Origin: Roseateles_E cavernae
GTDB lineage: Bacteria > Pseudomonadota > Gammaproteobacteria > Burkholderiales > Burkholderiaceae_C
Assembly (NCBI RefSeq): GCF_040187885.1
Contig: NZ_JBDPLH010000002.1
Span: 248,001-312,000 of the forward strand
Length of the DNA: 64,000 nt
Direction: 5' to 3'
Notes under the pieces: generated by a model
Told to the model about the DNA's origin: nothing
Databases searched by the model: none
The model's input: the letters and a program-made list of their open reading frames with translations, nothing else
Made by a program: the position numbers and the translations under genes
Shown here: in pieces, positions 44,226 through 52,655 of the stretch
Position numbering within the stretch: the first letter of the stretch is position 1
How the letters are laid out: each line of letters begins with the position of its first letter

Positions 44226-44744
44226 TCAGCGCTCCAGGCGGGCGCGCAGGGTGACGGCAGGCGCGGCCTGGCGCTGGGCCAGCACCAGGCCGCTATCGAA
44301 CCGGGACAGATCGACCTGCCAGCCGAGCTGCGAGAAACCGCCGCCGGCCAGGGTTTCGCTGGCCGCGCCGGGCCAGGGCCGGCCGCGCAGCCAATCGAAC
44401 AGTGCGGCCACCGGAATCGCCTCGCCCAGCAGTTCGCGGCTCAGCGCGTCCAGATCATCGAAGCGGCGTTCTTCCTTGGTCGTCTGCAGCCGCACCTCGC
44501 TGCGCGACCACAGCGCGCGCGCCAGCAGGCTGCCCAGCGGCGTGCTGAGCTCCAGCTGCCCGGCGCTCGGCGAGCCCCTCAGCTCGAAGGCGGCATTGCC
44601 GCCCTGTCCACCTTCGACCAGCACCGAGAGCCGGCCGCTGAGGCTCAGATCGCCCTCGGTGGGGATATGAACAGGCGGGGGCTTCAGCCCGGCGCAGGCA
44701 CTGAGCAAGACCGCCAGTGCCAGGCCGGCCCAGCGTCGGCTCAT
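44226..44744 (-). CDS. lolB: Outer-membrane lipoprotein insertion protein (LolB)
   Basis: Receives lipoproteins from LolA and places them in the outer membrane. 172 residues from ATG 44744 (overlapping the TPR gene stop, ATGA). Lipobox LLSACAG near residue 16, then SLSGRLSVLVEGGQGGNAAF and LLARALWSR, FDWLRGRPWPG, matching LolB. Sits in the conserved TPR-lolB-ispE order. Confidence 0.9.
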   Translation of the reverse strand: MSRRWAGLALAVLLSACAGLKPPPVHIPTEGDLSLSGRLSVLVEGGQGGNAAFELRGSPSAGQLELSTPLGSLLARALWSRSEVRLQTTKEERRFDDLDALSRELLGEAIPVAALFDWLRGRPWPGAASETLAGGGFSQLGWQVDLSRFDSGLVLAQRQAAPAVTLRARLER

Positions 44745-46489
44745 CGGCCGGCCTTCAGGCGCTGGCGGGTCTCGCGCAGGGCCTCGTTCTTGGGGTCGCG
44801 CTTGGCGCCTTCGCCCCAGACCTTGCGGGCCTCTTCCTGCTGGCCGCTGACCCACAGCACCTCGCCCAGATGGGCGGCGATCTCGGCATCGGGCCGCGAC
44901 TGATAGGCCTGGCGCAGCAGGCGCAGCGCCTCCGCGTGATTGCCCATGCGGTATTCGACCCAGCCCAGGCTGTCGACGATGAAGGGCTCGCTGGGCGCGT
45001 ACTCCAGCGCCTTGGCGATCAGTGTCTTGGCTTCGGGCAGGCGCTCGTTGCGCTCGGCCAGCGAGTAGCCCAGCGCGTTGTAGGCGTGGTAGTGCTCGGG
45101 CTTGATCTCCATCACGCGGCGCAGCAGCTGCTCCATCTCGTCCATGCGTCCGAGCTTCTCGGACATCATGGCCTGCTCGTAGATCAGGTCGGCATCGGCC
45201 GGGAAGCGGGTATTGGCCTTGGCCAGCACCTGGTGAGCGGCCTCCCATTGGCGCGCATCGCGCAGCAGCTGGGACTCGGCCATCAGCGTGGCGCGTGCGT
45301 CCTCGTCGCGCTCGCCCGGCAGGGCCTGCAGCAGCGCGCGGCCCTTGGCCAGCTGGCCCTGGCGCGCCAGCAGCGAGGCGCGGCGGTAGGTGACCTCCAG
45401 CGCGCGCTGCGGGTTGTCGATGCGGGCCAGCCAGGATTCGGCCGTCTTCAGGTCGCCGCGCATCTCGGCCGCCTGGGCCAGCAGCAGCCAGGCCTGCTGG
45501 CGGGAGTCCTTGTTGCCGTCCTTGTCGTCAAGCCGCTCCAGAAAGGCCTGCAAGGCCTTTTCGGCCGCCTCGGGATGGCGCAGGTCCAGCTCCAGCGCAC
45601 CCAGCACATACCAGGGCTGGCTGTCGTCCGGCCTGGCCTGGGTGACGATGCGGAACTCGCGGGCCGCGTCGGCGGCGCGCTGGGCGCGCGCCAGCGCGCG
45701 GCCGTAGGCCAGGCGCAGATCGTAGTGATCGGGCTTGGCCTGCAGGCGGGCGGCGATCAGGCTCTCGGCCTCGGACCTGCTGGGCAGCAGATCCAGCGCC
45801 AGCAGCAGCGGTTCGTCGGCCTCGGGGAAGTCCTTGGCGGCGGTCTGGGTCAGGCTCAGTGCCTTGTCCGCCTGCTCGGCGCTCAGCGCCAGCCGGCCTT
45901 GCACCAGCAAGGCCATCATGCGGGTGGCCGGCTGCGCGGACGCCGCCTCCAGCACCGGGGCCAGCGCGGTGTAGACCCGCTTGGGCTCGGGTGCGCGCTG
46001 GAACAGGCGCGGGATCGAGGCCAGCACCACATTGCGCTGCGGCTCGGGCGTGATCGCCAGCATGCTGCGCAGCGGCGCCACCACTTCCTCCGGCTTGTTC
46101 AGCGCCACCAGCAGCTGTATCACCATCTGGTGCGCCTCGACCGAGTCGGGGATGGCCTCGCGCCAGGCGCGGGCCGCGATCAGGGCCTGGTCGCCGGCAC
46201 GGGCCTGCAGCGCGATATTGACGACGCGGCGGTAGAGCTCGCCGTCGCTGGTGCGGCGCGCCGCATCGAGCAGCACCTGGAAGGCCACGCCGGGCTGGCC
46301 CGAGCGCAGCTCCATCTCGCCGACCAGCAGCTGGTAGAACAGTGGCGCGTCCAGATCGGAGTTGCTGGGCGTGGGCGCGCTGGCCGCCGTGCTGGCCTGG
46401 GCCAGCGGGCTCAGCAAGGCCAGCACAACAAGGCCGGAGGCCGCCAGCAGCCGGGCCGGGCCGGTCGGGCGAGGGAAGAACTTGGGCAT
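44741..46489 (-). CDS. Exported tetratricopeptide-repeat protein
   Basis: 582 residues from ATG 46489 (AGGAG five bases upstream). Signal peptide ends near LAQAS (residue 32). The rest is helical repeats, clearest from about residue 270 to the end (DDSQPWYVLGALELDL, YHAYNALGYSLAERNERLPEA, SLGWVEYRMGNHAEAL). This is the conserved TPR protein found next to lolB in betaproteobacteria; exact role unknown, likely a periplasmic scaffold for envelope assembly. Confidence 0.88.
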   Translation of the reverse strand: MPKFFPRPTGPARLLAASGLVVLALLSPLAQASTAASAPTPSNSDLDAPLFYQLLVGEMELRSGQPGVAFQVLLDAARRTSDGELYRRVVNIALQARAGDQALIAARAWREAIPDSVEAHQMVIQLLVALNKPEEVVAPLRSMLAITPEPQRNVVLASIPRLFQRAPEPKRVYTALAPVLEAASAQPATRMMALLVQGRLALSAEQADKALSLTQTAAKDFPEADEPLLLALDLLPSRSEAESLIAARLQAKPDHYDLRLAYGRALARAQRAADAAREFRIVTQARPDDSQPWYVLGALELDLRHPEAAEKALQAFLERLDDKDGNKDSRQQAWLLLAQAAEMRGDLKTAESWLARIDNPQRALEVTYRRASLLARQGQLAKGRALLQALPGERDEDARATLMAESQLLRDARQWEAAHQVLAKANTRFPADADLIYEQAMMSEKLGRMDEMEQLLRRVMEIKPEHYHAYNALGYSLAERNERLPEAKTLIAKALEYAPSEPFIVDSLGWVEYRMGNHAEALRLLRQAYQSRPDAEIAAHLGEVLWVSGQQEEARKVWGEGAKRDPKNEALRETRQRLKAGR

Positions 46490-46615
46490 GACAGCTCCTG
46501 AGAACAGCGTTCGTGTTGCGCCCACTATGCAAGCGCCACATTGCTGGATTGTTGTTGATTCTAGAAGTGCGCCCCCGGACCAGGGCCATGCCAGAGGCCA
46601 CTTATCATCCGCGCC

Positions 46616-47458
46616 ATGCCCGAACTGCCCGAAGTCGAAGTCACCCGCCGCAGCTTTGCCGATGCGATCGCCGGCGCGCGCGTGCAAGGGGTGCGCCTGG
46701 GCAAGCCGCTGCGCTGGCCGCTGGGCGTGCCCGAGCAGGCGCTGCTGGGCCGCGAGGTAGGCGTGGTGACACGGCGCGGCAAATACCTGTGGCTGCCGCT
46801 GCATGGCGGCGGCGAAGGCGCAGGCTCTCGGGGCGGCGGCCTGCTGTTGCACCTGGGCATGTCGGGCTCGCTGGCCTTCCAGACCCGGCCGGCCGAGCCG
46901 GGGCCGCACGACCATTTCGATCTGCGCACCAGCCAGGGCTTGCTGCGACTGAATGACCCGCGGCGCTTTGGCGCCGTGGTCTGGTCCGAATCGCTGGAGC
47001 AGGGGCCGGCGGCCAAGCTGCTGGCCGGCCTCGGGCTGGAGCCCTTCGATCCGCGTTTTGACGGCCCGCATCTGAAAGTGGGCCTGTCGGGCCGCCGTGT
47101 CGCGGTCAAGCAGGCCCTGCTGGCCGGCGACATCGTCGTCGGCGCCGGCAATATTTACGCCTGCGAGGCCTTGTTCCTGGCCGGCATCGACCCGCGCGCC
47201 CAGGCCGGCCGCCTCAGCGGCCCGCGCTGCGCACGACTGGCCGCTGCGGTGCGCCAGGTGCTGGGCGCGGCGCTGGAGGCCGGCGGCACGACCTTGCGCG
47301 ACTTCAAGGACGCCCACGGCGTGGCCGGCAGCTTCCAGATGCAGGCCCAGGTCTATGGCCGCGAGGGCGAGCCCTGCCGGGTCTGCCGCACGCCGATACG
47401 CCGCATCGTCCAGGGCCAGCGTTCGACCTTTTTCTGTCCCTCATGTCAAAAGAAATAG
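46616..47458 (+). CDS. mutM: Formamidopyrimidine-DNA glycosylase (MutM/Fpg)
   Basis: Removes 8-oxoguanine and formamidopyrimidines. 280 residues. Catalytic N-terminus MPELPEVEVTRR (Pro2, Glu3), HMGMSG-like LHLGMSGSL near residue 80, GAGNIYACEALF near residue 178, and a C-terminal zinc finger C-x2-C...C-x2-C (CRVC...CPSC). Contains a Gly-rich insert near residue 62-78 (GGGEGAGSRGGG). Overlaps mutY by 16 bases, so the two arms of the 8-oxoG defence are co-expressed. Divergent from the TPR gene. Confidence 0.96.
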   Translation: MPELPEVEVTRRSFADAIAGARVQGVRLGKPLRWPLGVPEQALLGREVGVVTRRGKYLWLPLHGGGEGAGSRGGGLLLHLGMSGSLAFQTRPAEPGPHDHFDLRTSQGLLRLNDPRRFGAVVWSESLEQGPAAKLLAGLGLEPFDPRFDGPHLKVGLSGRRVAVKQALLAGDIVVGAGNIYACEALFLAGIDPRAQAGRLSGPRCARLAAAVRQVLGAALEAGGTTLRDFKDAHGVAGSFQMQAQVYGREGEPCRVCRTPIRRIVQGQRSTFFCPSCQKK

Positions 47459-48474
47459 TCCTGCCCGCCGACTTCGCCGCTGTGCTGGTGGCCTGGCAGC
47501 GCCAGCACGGCCGCCATGCCTTGCCCTGGCAGAACACCCGTGACCCCTACCGCGTCTGGCTGTCAGAGATCATGCTGCAGCAGACCCAGGTGACGACGGT
47601 GCTGGGCTATTACCGGCGCTTTCTCGAACGCTTTCCCAGCGTCGTCGATCTGGCGGGGGCCAGTCTGGACGAGGTGCTGGCGATGTGGGCCGGCCTGGGC
47701 TATTACAGCCGCGCACGCAATCTGCATCGCTGCGCGGTGGCCGTAGCTCAGCAGCATGGCGGCCTGTTCCCGGCCAGTGCGGCGCAGTTGCAGGAGCTGC
47801 CCGGCATCGGCCGCTCGACCGCTGCGGCGATCGCGGCCTTCTGCTTCGGCGAGCGGGTCGCGATCCTGGACGGCAATGTCAAGCGGGTGCTGAGCCGGCT
47901 GCTGGCCTTCGACGGCGATATGGCCAGCAGCGCGCAGGAGAAGCTGCTGTGGCGGCATGCGACGGATCTGCTGCCGACTGCGGCCGCCGATATCGGCGCC
48001 TATACCCAAGGCCTGATGGATCTGGGCGCCAGCCTGTGCGCCGCGCGCGCGCCGCAGTGCCTGCTCTGCCCGGTCAGCGAGCTGTGCCGTGGCCGCGCCG
48101 AGGGCGAGCCGACGCGCTACCCGGTCAAGACCAGAAAGCTCAAGCGCGGCCGGCGCGAGAACTGGTGGCTGTGGCTGGAGCATGAGGGTCAGGTCTTGCT
48201 GCAGCAGCGCCCCGACACCGGCGTCTGGGCCGGCCTGTGGACGCTGCCGATGTTCGACGACGAGCAAGCGATGCTGAGCCAGGCCCGGCTGATCGGCGCC
48301 GAGCTGGAGGTGATGCCCAGGGTCGAGCATGCGCTGACGCATTTCGACTGGGTGCTGCATCCGCGCCGCGCCGTGCTCGCCAGCGCGGCCGCTCTTGGCG
48401 AGGGCTGCTGGGTAGCGCGCGAGAAGCTGGCCGACTATGCACTGCCGGCGCCGCTGAAGCGGCTGCTGGCTTGA
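47443..48474 (+). CDS. mutY: Adenine DNA glycosylase (MutY)
   Basis: Excises A opposite 8-oxoG. 343 residues. Catalytic Glu in WLSEIMLQQTQV near residue 37, helix-hairpin-helix ELPGIGRSTAAAIAA, catalytic Asp in AILDGNVKRVLSR, and the iron-sulfur cluster cysteines in CAARAPQCLLCPVSELC (C-x6-C-x2-C-x5-C). The C-terminal NUDIX-like domain (about 225-343) reads 8-oxoG. Confidence 0.96.
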   Translation: MSKEIVLPADFAAVLVAWQRQHGRHALPWQNTRDPYRVWLSEIMLQQTQVTTVLGYYRRFLERFPSVVDLAGASLDEVLAMWAGLGYYSRARNLHRCAVAVAQQHGGLFPASAAQLQELPGIGRSTAAAIAAFCFGERVAILDGNVKRVLSRLLAFDGDMASSAQEKLLWRHATDLLPTAAADIGAYTQGLMDLGASLCAARAPQCLLCPVSELCRGRAEGEPTRYPVKTRKLKRGRRENWWLWLEHEGQVLLQQRPDTGVWAGLWTLPMFDDEQAMLSQARLIGAELEVMPRVEHALTHFDWVLHPRRAVLASAAALGEGCWVAREKLADYALPAPLKRLLA

Positions 48475-48782
48475 GCTGATCTGCACGCATAAGCAAGCAG
48501 GTTTTTCTTGCTTGGCGGGATCAGGGTTAGCCCGTAAATTTCTCTGGCGCCGACAAGAGCGTGCAGTTGAGAACCTACCCACCATGTCCCGCCTTTTCCC
48601 CAGCCCCTGTCGGGGCCCCAAGCCAGTCACTCGCTGATCACTCGCCGAGCGGCCTGTTGAGCGGACCCGCCCTGGTCTCGCCCTAGAACTCTTGCGCCCC
48701 CAAGCCTGCCCTGGCTACCCGCCACGGCCCGGCCCGTCACGCCCCTACCCGGGCGTTCATCCCGATCAAGGATTTTTCTTCC
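48475..48782 (+). other. Gene-free stretch before orphan TonB receptor
   Basis: 308 bases without a supported gene. It holds an inverted repeat AAGCAAG/CTTGCTT (48491-48513) just after mutY, without a trailing T run, a short CCCC/GGGG hairpin near 48604, and a C-rich probable leader ending in AAGGA ten bases before the receptor ATG. I see no riboswitch core and no clear sigma-70 promoter with acceptable spacing. Confidence 0.5.
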
Positions 48783-51374
48783 ATGCTGAAACCCTCAGTG
48801 TTGGCCGCCGCATTGGCCGCCGCTTTCCTGCCACCCGCCATCGCCGCCAACGAAGCCACCGATGCGGCGGCCCGCCTGGACCGTGTCACCGTGACCGGCT
48901 CCAACATCCTGAGCACCCGGCGCGAGGGCGCCAATCCGGTCCAGGTGCTGACGGCCGCCGATATCCAGGCCAGCGGCAAGACCAGCCTGCCCGAGGTCTT
49001 GCGCAATATCGCCGCCAACAGCGGCAACAGCTTCAACGAGCAGTTCACCGGCAGCTTCTCGGCCGGCACGGCCGGGCTGTCGCTGCGCGGCCTGGGCCAG
49101 CAGAACACCTTGGTGCTGGTGAACGGCCGCCGCGTCGCACCCTATGCGACCGCGCAGAATATGCAGGAGGTGTTCACCGATCTGAACAGCCTGCCGCTGG
49201 CCGCCGTGCGCCGCATCGAGCTGCTCAAGGACGGAGCCTCGTCGATCTATGGCTCGGACGCGATCGGTGGCGTGGTCAACATCCTGCTCTACGAGGACTA
49301 CCAGGGTACCGAGCTTCGCGCCGGCCTGGGCGCGTCGACCGAGGGCACGGGCCAGCGCGAGCGCAGCTTCGAGCTGCGCCATGGCTTCGGCGATCTGGAC
49401 CGCGACCGCTTCAATATCACGCTGAGCTTCGATGCACTGAAGCGTGACCGCCTGGACCAGGGCGATGTGGCCTGGCTGCGCGACAACGACTTCCGCAGGG
49501 AGCCCGGCGGCACCCTGGCCTGGGTCGCGACCAACTATCTGGGCAGCGATCCGGCCCACAAGCTCGGCGGCCTGCAGGGCCCGCTGCAACTGGTCGACCA
49601 AGGCGCGATCACGCCCGGCAAGACCGGCACCGTGCTGGCCTACAACCCGGCCCAGTACAAGACACTGATCCCGGGTGTGGAGCGCTATCACGGCAGCGCG
49701 CGGGCGAGCTGGCGGCTGAGCGACGAGGTCGAGGCCTATGCCGAGCTGCTGCTGGGCAGCTCGCGCGCCGAGCTGATCTTCGGCCCGCCGCTGTCGGTGT
49801 CGAGCAGCCTGCGCGCCTGGAACTCGACCAGCCAGTCGCTGGACACGATCCCGGTGATCCTACCCAAGAACCATCCCAACTACCCGGCCAGCGGCTCGGC
49901 GCTGCTGAACGCCACGCTGTTCGACCTGGGCACCAGGACCAAGCAGGACGCGGTGAAGTTCCAGCGCGCACTGGCCGGCGCGCGCGGCGCCAGCGCCGGC
50001 TGGGACTGGGATCTGTCGCTGCTGCAGTCCAGCAGCCATCTGGACGAGACGGTGCAGAACTTCGTCAACCGCTACGAATTCGAGCGCGCGCTCAAGAGCG
50101 GCAGCTACAACTTCGCCGACCAGAGCAGGAATAGCGAGGCCCAGCGCGCGGCGCTGCGCCTGTCCACCCTGCGTCCGGCCGAGGCCGAGCTCTACAGCAT
50201 CGATGCGACCGCCTCGACCGAGTTGACCCGGCTGCCGGCCGGCCCGCTGGGTTTTGCCGCCGGCCTGCAGCTGCGCCATGAGCGCATGAATTCGCGCACC
50301 TCGGACGCCGTGCTGTCCGGCACCGAGCTGCGCCCGGCGATCAACATCATCAATGGCAGCCGTTCGGTCAGCGCGGCCTTTGCCGAGCTGAATGTGCCGC
50401 TGCTGAAGACCCTGAGCCTGAATGTCGCCGCCCGTGCCGACCGCTACAGCGATTTCGGCAGCGCCTTCTCACCCAAGGCCAGCCTGCGCTTCCAGCCGCT
50501 GGACAGCCTGCTGCTGCGGGCCAATGTGTCGCGCGGTTTCCGTGCCCCCTCGCTGCCCGAGATCACGCAGAGCAGCGGCGTCAGCTACGGCTCGGTGGTC
50601 GACCCGCGCGACCCGGTGTCGCCGACCGTGGCTCGCGGCGTGACCAATCTGACCGCAGCCAATCCCGATCTGAAGCCCGAGCGCTCGCGCAACTACAACC
50701 TCGGCATCGTGCTGGCGCCGGACGCGCGCACCAGTCTCAGCCTGGACTACTTCAACATCCGCCAGCAGGACCTGATCGACACCGAGACGGCCGACTTCAT
50801 CGTCCAGAACGAGCCGCGTCTGCCCGGCCGCATCCAGCGCGACGAGCAGGGCCGCATCGTCAGCCTGACCCGGCAATGGAAGAACCAGGGCGAGCGCGAG
50901 GTGGCGGGCTTCGATATCGAGGCCAGCCGCCGCTTCGCGCTGGGCGGCCTGGGCGAGCTCAAGCTCAAGGCCCAGCTGAGCCGGCTGCTGAAGTTCGCGC
51001 TGCCGCCGTCCGCGGGCGAGGCAGCGGTCAATGGCGCGGGCAGCAATGAGTTCGGCTCCCTGCCCAAATGGCGCAGCAGCAGCACCGCCGTCTGGGCCTT
51101 GGGCGCATGGACGACGGCACTGAGCTGGAACCATGTCGGCGGCTATGCCCAGACCTACCGCCCGACGCCGGCCCATGCCGAGCGGGTCGGCAGCATCGAC
51201 AGCGTGGATCTGAACATCGACTGGCAGTTCAGCCCCCAGCTGCTCGCGACGCTGACCGTGCAGAACCTGGCCAATGGCAAGCTGCCCTGGGATGCCTCGA
51301 CCGGCAGCTATGACTACAGCCAGGGCGATCCGCGCGGGCGCTTCGTCGGCGTCAAGGCCAGTTATCGCTTTTAA
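48783..51374 (+). CDS. TonB-dependent receptor of unknown ligand
   Basis: 863 residues. Signal peptide ending near AIAAN (residue 22), TonB-box-like LDRVTVTGS, plug with LRGLGQQNTLVLVNGRRVAPY and ELLKDGASSIYGSDAIGGVVNILL, a large barrel, and terminal Phe in VGVKASYRF. No STN domain, so it does not signal through FecR. It belongs to the broad group common in sphingomonads and xanthomonads; ligand not readable. No transport or regulatory partner is adjacent. Confidence 0.9.
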   Translation: MLKPSVLAAALAAAFLPPAIAANEATDAAARLDRVTVTGSNILSTRREGANPVQVLTAADIQASGKTSLPEVLRNIAANSGNSFNEQFTGSFSAGTAGLSLRGLGQQNTLVLVNGRRVAPYATAQNMQEVFTDLNSLPLAAVRRIELLKDGASSIYGSDAIGGVVNILLYEDYQGTELRAGLGASTEGTGQRERSFELRHGFGDLDRDRFNITLSFDALKRDRLDQGDVAWLRDNDFRREPGGTLAWVATNYLGSDPAHKLGGLQGPLQLVDQGAITPGKTGTVLAYNPAQYKTLIPGVERYHGSARASWRLSDEVEAYAELLLGSSRAELIFGPPLSVSSSLRAWNSTSQSLDTIPVILPKNHPNYPASGSALLNATLFDLGTRTKQDAVKFQRALAGARGASAGWDWDLSLLQSSSHLDETVQNFVNRYEFERALKSGSYNFADQSRNSEAQRAALRLSTLRPAEAELYSIDATASTELTRLPAGPLGFAAGLQLRHERMNSRTSDAVLSGTELRPAINIINGSRSVSAAFAELNVPLLKTLSLNVAARADRYSDFGSAFSPKASLRFQPLDSLLLRANVSRGFRAPSLPEITQSSGVSYGSVVDPRDPVSPTVARGVTNLTAANPDLKPERSRNYNLGIVLAPDARTSLSLDYFNIRQQDLIDTETADFIVQNEPRLPGRIQRDEQGRIVSLTRQWKNQGEREVAGFDIEASRRFALGGLGELKLKAQLSRLLKFALPPSAGEAAVNGAGSNEFGSLPKWRSSSTAVWALGAWTTALSWNHVGGYAQTYRPTPAHAERVGSIDSVDLNIDWQFSPQLLATLTVQNLANGKLPWDASTGSYDYSQGDPRGRFVGVKASYRF

Positions 51375-51445
51375 GGGTTCGAAAGACTCTGAACGGGGCG
51401 TGATCGGGCTTATGCTTCGCGCTCCGTACCGCCTGTTCCAAAAAC

Positions 51446-51754
51446 ATGAAGCCCCTGGTCAAAAGCGCCGTCGAATCCGCCCTGATCGCCCTGCTGGTGG
51501 CGGCTTGCTGTCTCTGGTTCCTGATCTCGGCCGGCAGCTCCGAAGACGATGTCAACGGCGCCAAGATGACCTTGCTGGCCCTGGGTCTGGCGGCCAGCCT
51601 GATCGCGCACTGGACCTATATGGCGCTGGCGCTCAAGCGTGATGGCCGGCCGCTGCTGGGCTGGATGGTGGGCATGGTGCTGCTGTTCCCGGTCGTCACC
51701 GTCGTCGCCCTGGTGCTGATGTCGGCCCGCGACGAGGAATCGCGGGCCGTCTGA
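51446..51754 (+). CDS. Small membrane protein of unknown function
   Basis: 102 residues with three hydrophobic segments, near 10-28, 43-64 and 73-92 (VESALIALLVAACCLWFLI, LALGLAASLIAHWTYMALAL, MVGMVLLFPVVTVVALVLMS). Loops are short and charged. I do not recognise the family. Ends four bases before the convergent rapZ stop. Confidence 0.65.
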   Translation: MKPLVKSAVESALIALLVAACCLWFLISAGSSEDDVNGAKMTLLALGLAASLIAHWTYMALALKRDGRPLLGWMVGMVLLFPVVTVVALVLMSARDEESRAV

Positions 51755-51758
51755 GCGA

Positions 51759-52655
51759 CTACTTGGCGTCCAGCTCGCGGTGGCGCTTCAGCACATGGCC
51801 ATGGCTGGCGAACTGCCGGGCCAGGGTCTCGACCAGATAGACCGAGCGGTGCTGGCCGCCGGTGCAGCCGATCGCAACGGTTAGATAGCTGCGCTGGTCG
51901 GCGGCGAAATTGGGCAGCCACTGGCGCAGAAAGCCGCTGATCTGGCCCAGCATCAGATTGACCTCGGGCTGGGCCTGCAGATAGTCGGCCACCGGCGCAT
52001 CGCGGCCGGTCAGCGGGCGCAGCTCGCGGTCGTAATAGGGGTTGGGCAGCACCCGCACATCGAAGACGAAATCGGCGTCGCTGGGCACGCCATGCTTGAA
52101 GGCGAAGGACTCGAACACCAGGGTCAGTGACTCGCCCTTGACCGAAACCAGATCGCGCACCCAGGCGCGCAGCTGGGCCGCGCGCAAGAGGCTGGTGTCG
52201 ATCACGGTGGACTCGACCCGCAGCGCGGCCAGCAGCTCGCGCTCCAGCGAGATCGCGTCGAGCAGGGCGCGGTGCGCATCCCCACCATCGCTGCCCGCGT
52301 CGCGCTGCCCGCTGCGCAGCGGGTGGGGGCGGCGGGTCTCGGAGAAGCGCCGCACCAGGGTCTCGTCATTGGCGTCCAGAAAGATCGAGCGCACCGCGAC
52401 GCCTTCGCCGCGCAGCTGCTTGATCAGCGGCAGCAGATGCGGCAGCGAGCCCTCGCTGCGCACATCGACGGCGATCGCGACGCGGCGCTCACCGCGCTGC
52501 TTCTCGACCGCCAGGAAAGGGGTCAGCAGCTCGGGCGGCAGATTGTCGACGCAGAAGAAGCCCGCGTCCTCCAGCGCATGCATGGCCACCGACTTGCCGC
52601 CACCGGCCATGCCGGTGACCAGCACCACATCGCTTTGCGGAACTGCGCCACTCAT
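51759..52655 (-). CDS. rapZ: RNase adapter protein / nucleotide-binding protein (RapZ)
   Basis: 298 residues. P-loop LVTGMAGGGKSVAMHALED near residue 14, FCVDNLPPELL, VDVRSEG, and the C-terminal IGCTGGQHRSVYLVE, all typical of RapZ/YvcJ. In enterobacteria it directs RNase E to GlmZ; in betaproteobacteria its partner is not established. A Gly/Asp-rich insert follows RFSETRRPHPL (RSGQRDAGSDGGDA) at a position where homologues are shorter, and this coincides with a perfect DNA palindrome at 52308-52323. The ATG overlaps the recN stop. Confidence 0.93.
   Translation of the reverse strand: MSGAVPQSDVVLVTGMAGGGKSVAMHALEDAGFFCVDNLPPELLTPFLAVEKQRGERRVAIAVDVRSEGSLPHLLPLIKQLRGEGVAVRSIFLDANDETLVRRFSETRRPHPLRSGQRDAGSDGGDAHRALLDAISLERELLAALRVESTVIDTSLLRAAQLRAWVRDLVSVKGESLTLVFESFAFKHGVPSDADFVFDVRVLPNPYYDRELRPLTGRDAPVADYLQAQPEVNLMLGQISGFLRQWLPNFAADQRSYLTVAIGCTGGQHRSVYLVETLARQFASHGHVLKRHRELDAK
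52308..52323. repeat. Perfect 16-base palindrome inside rapZ
   Basis: CCCGCTGCGCAGCGGG, fully self-complementary, lying in frame within the extra Gly/Asp-rich loop of RapZ. No second copy was found in the window by eye. Confidence 0.5.

Noticed and set aside
48491..48513. AAGCAAG/CTTGCTT inverted repeat after mutY as a terminator
   Set aside because: The stem has only seven pairs, low G+C, and the T run lies in the loop, not after the stem.
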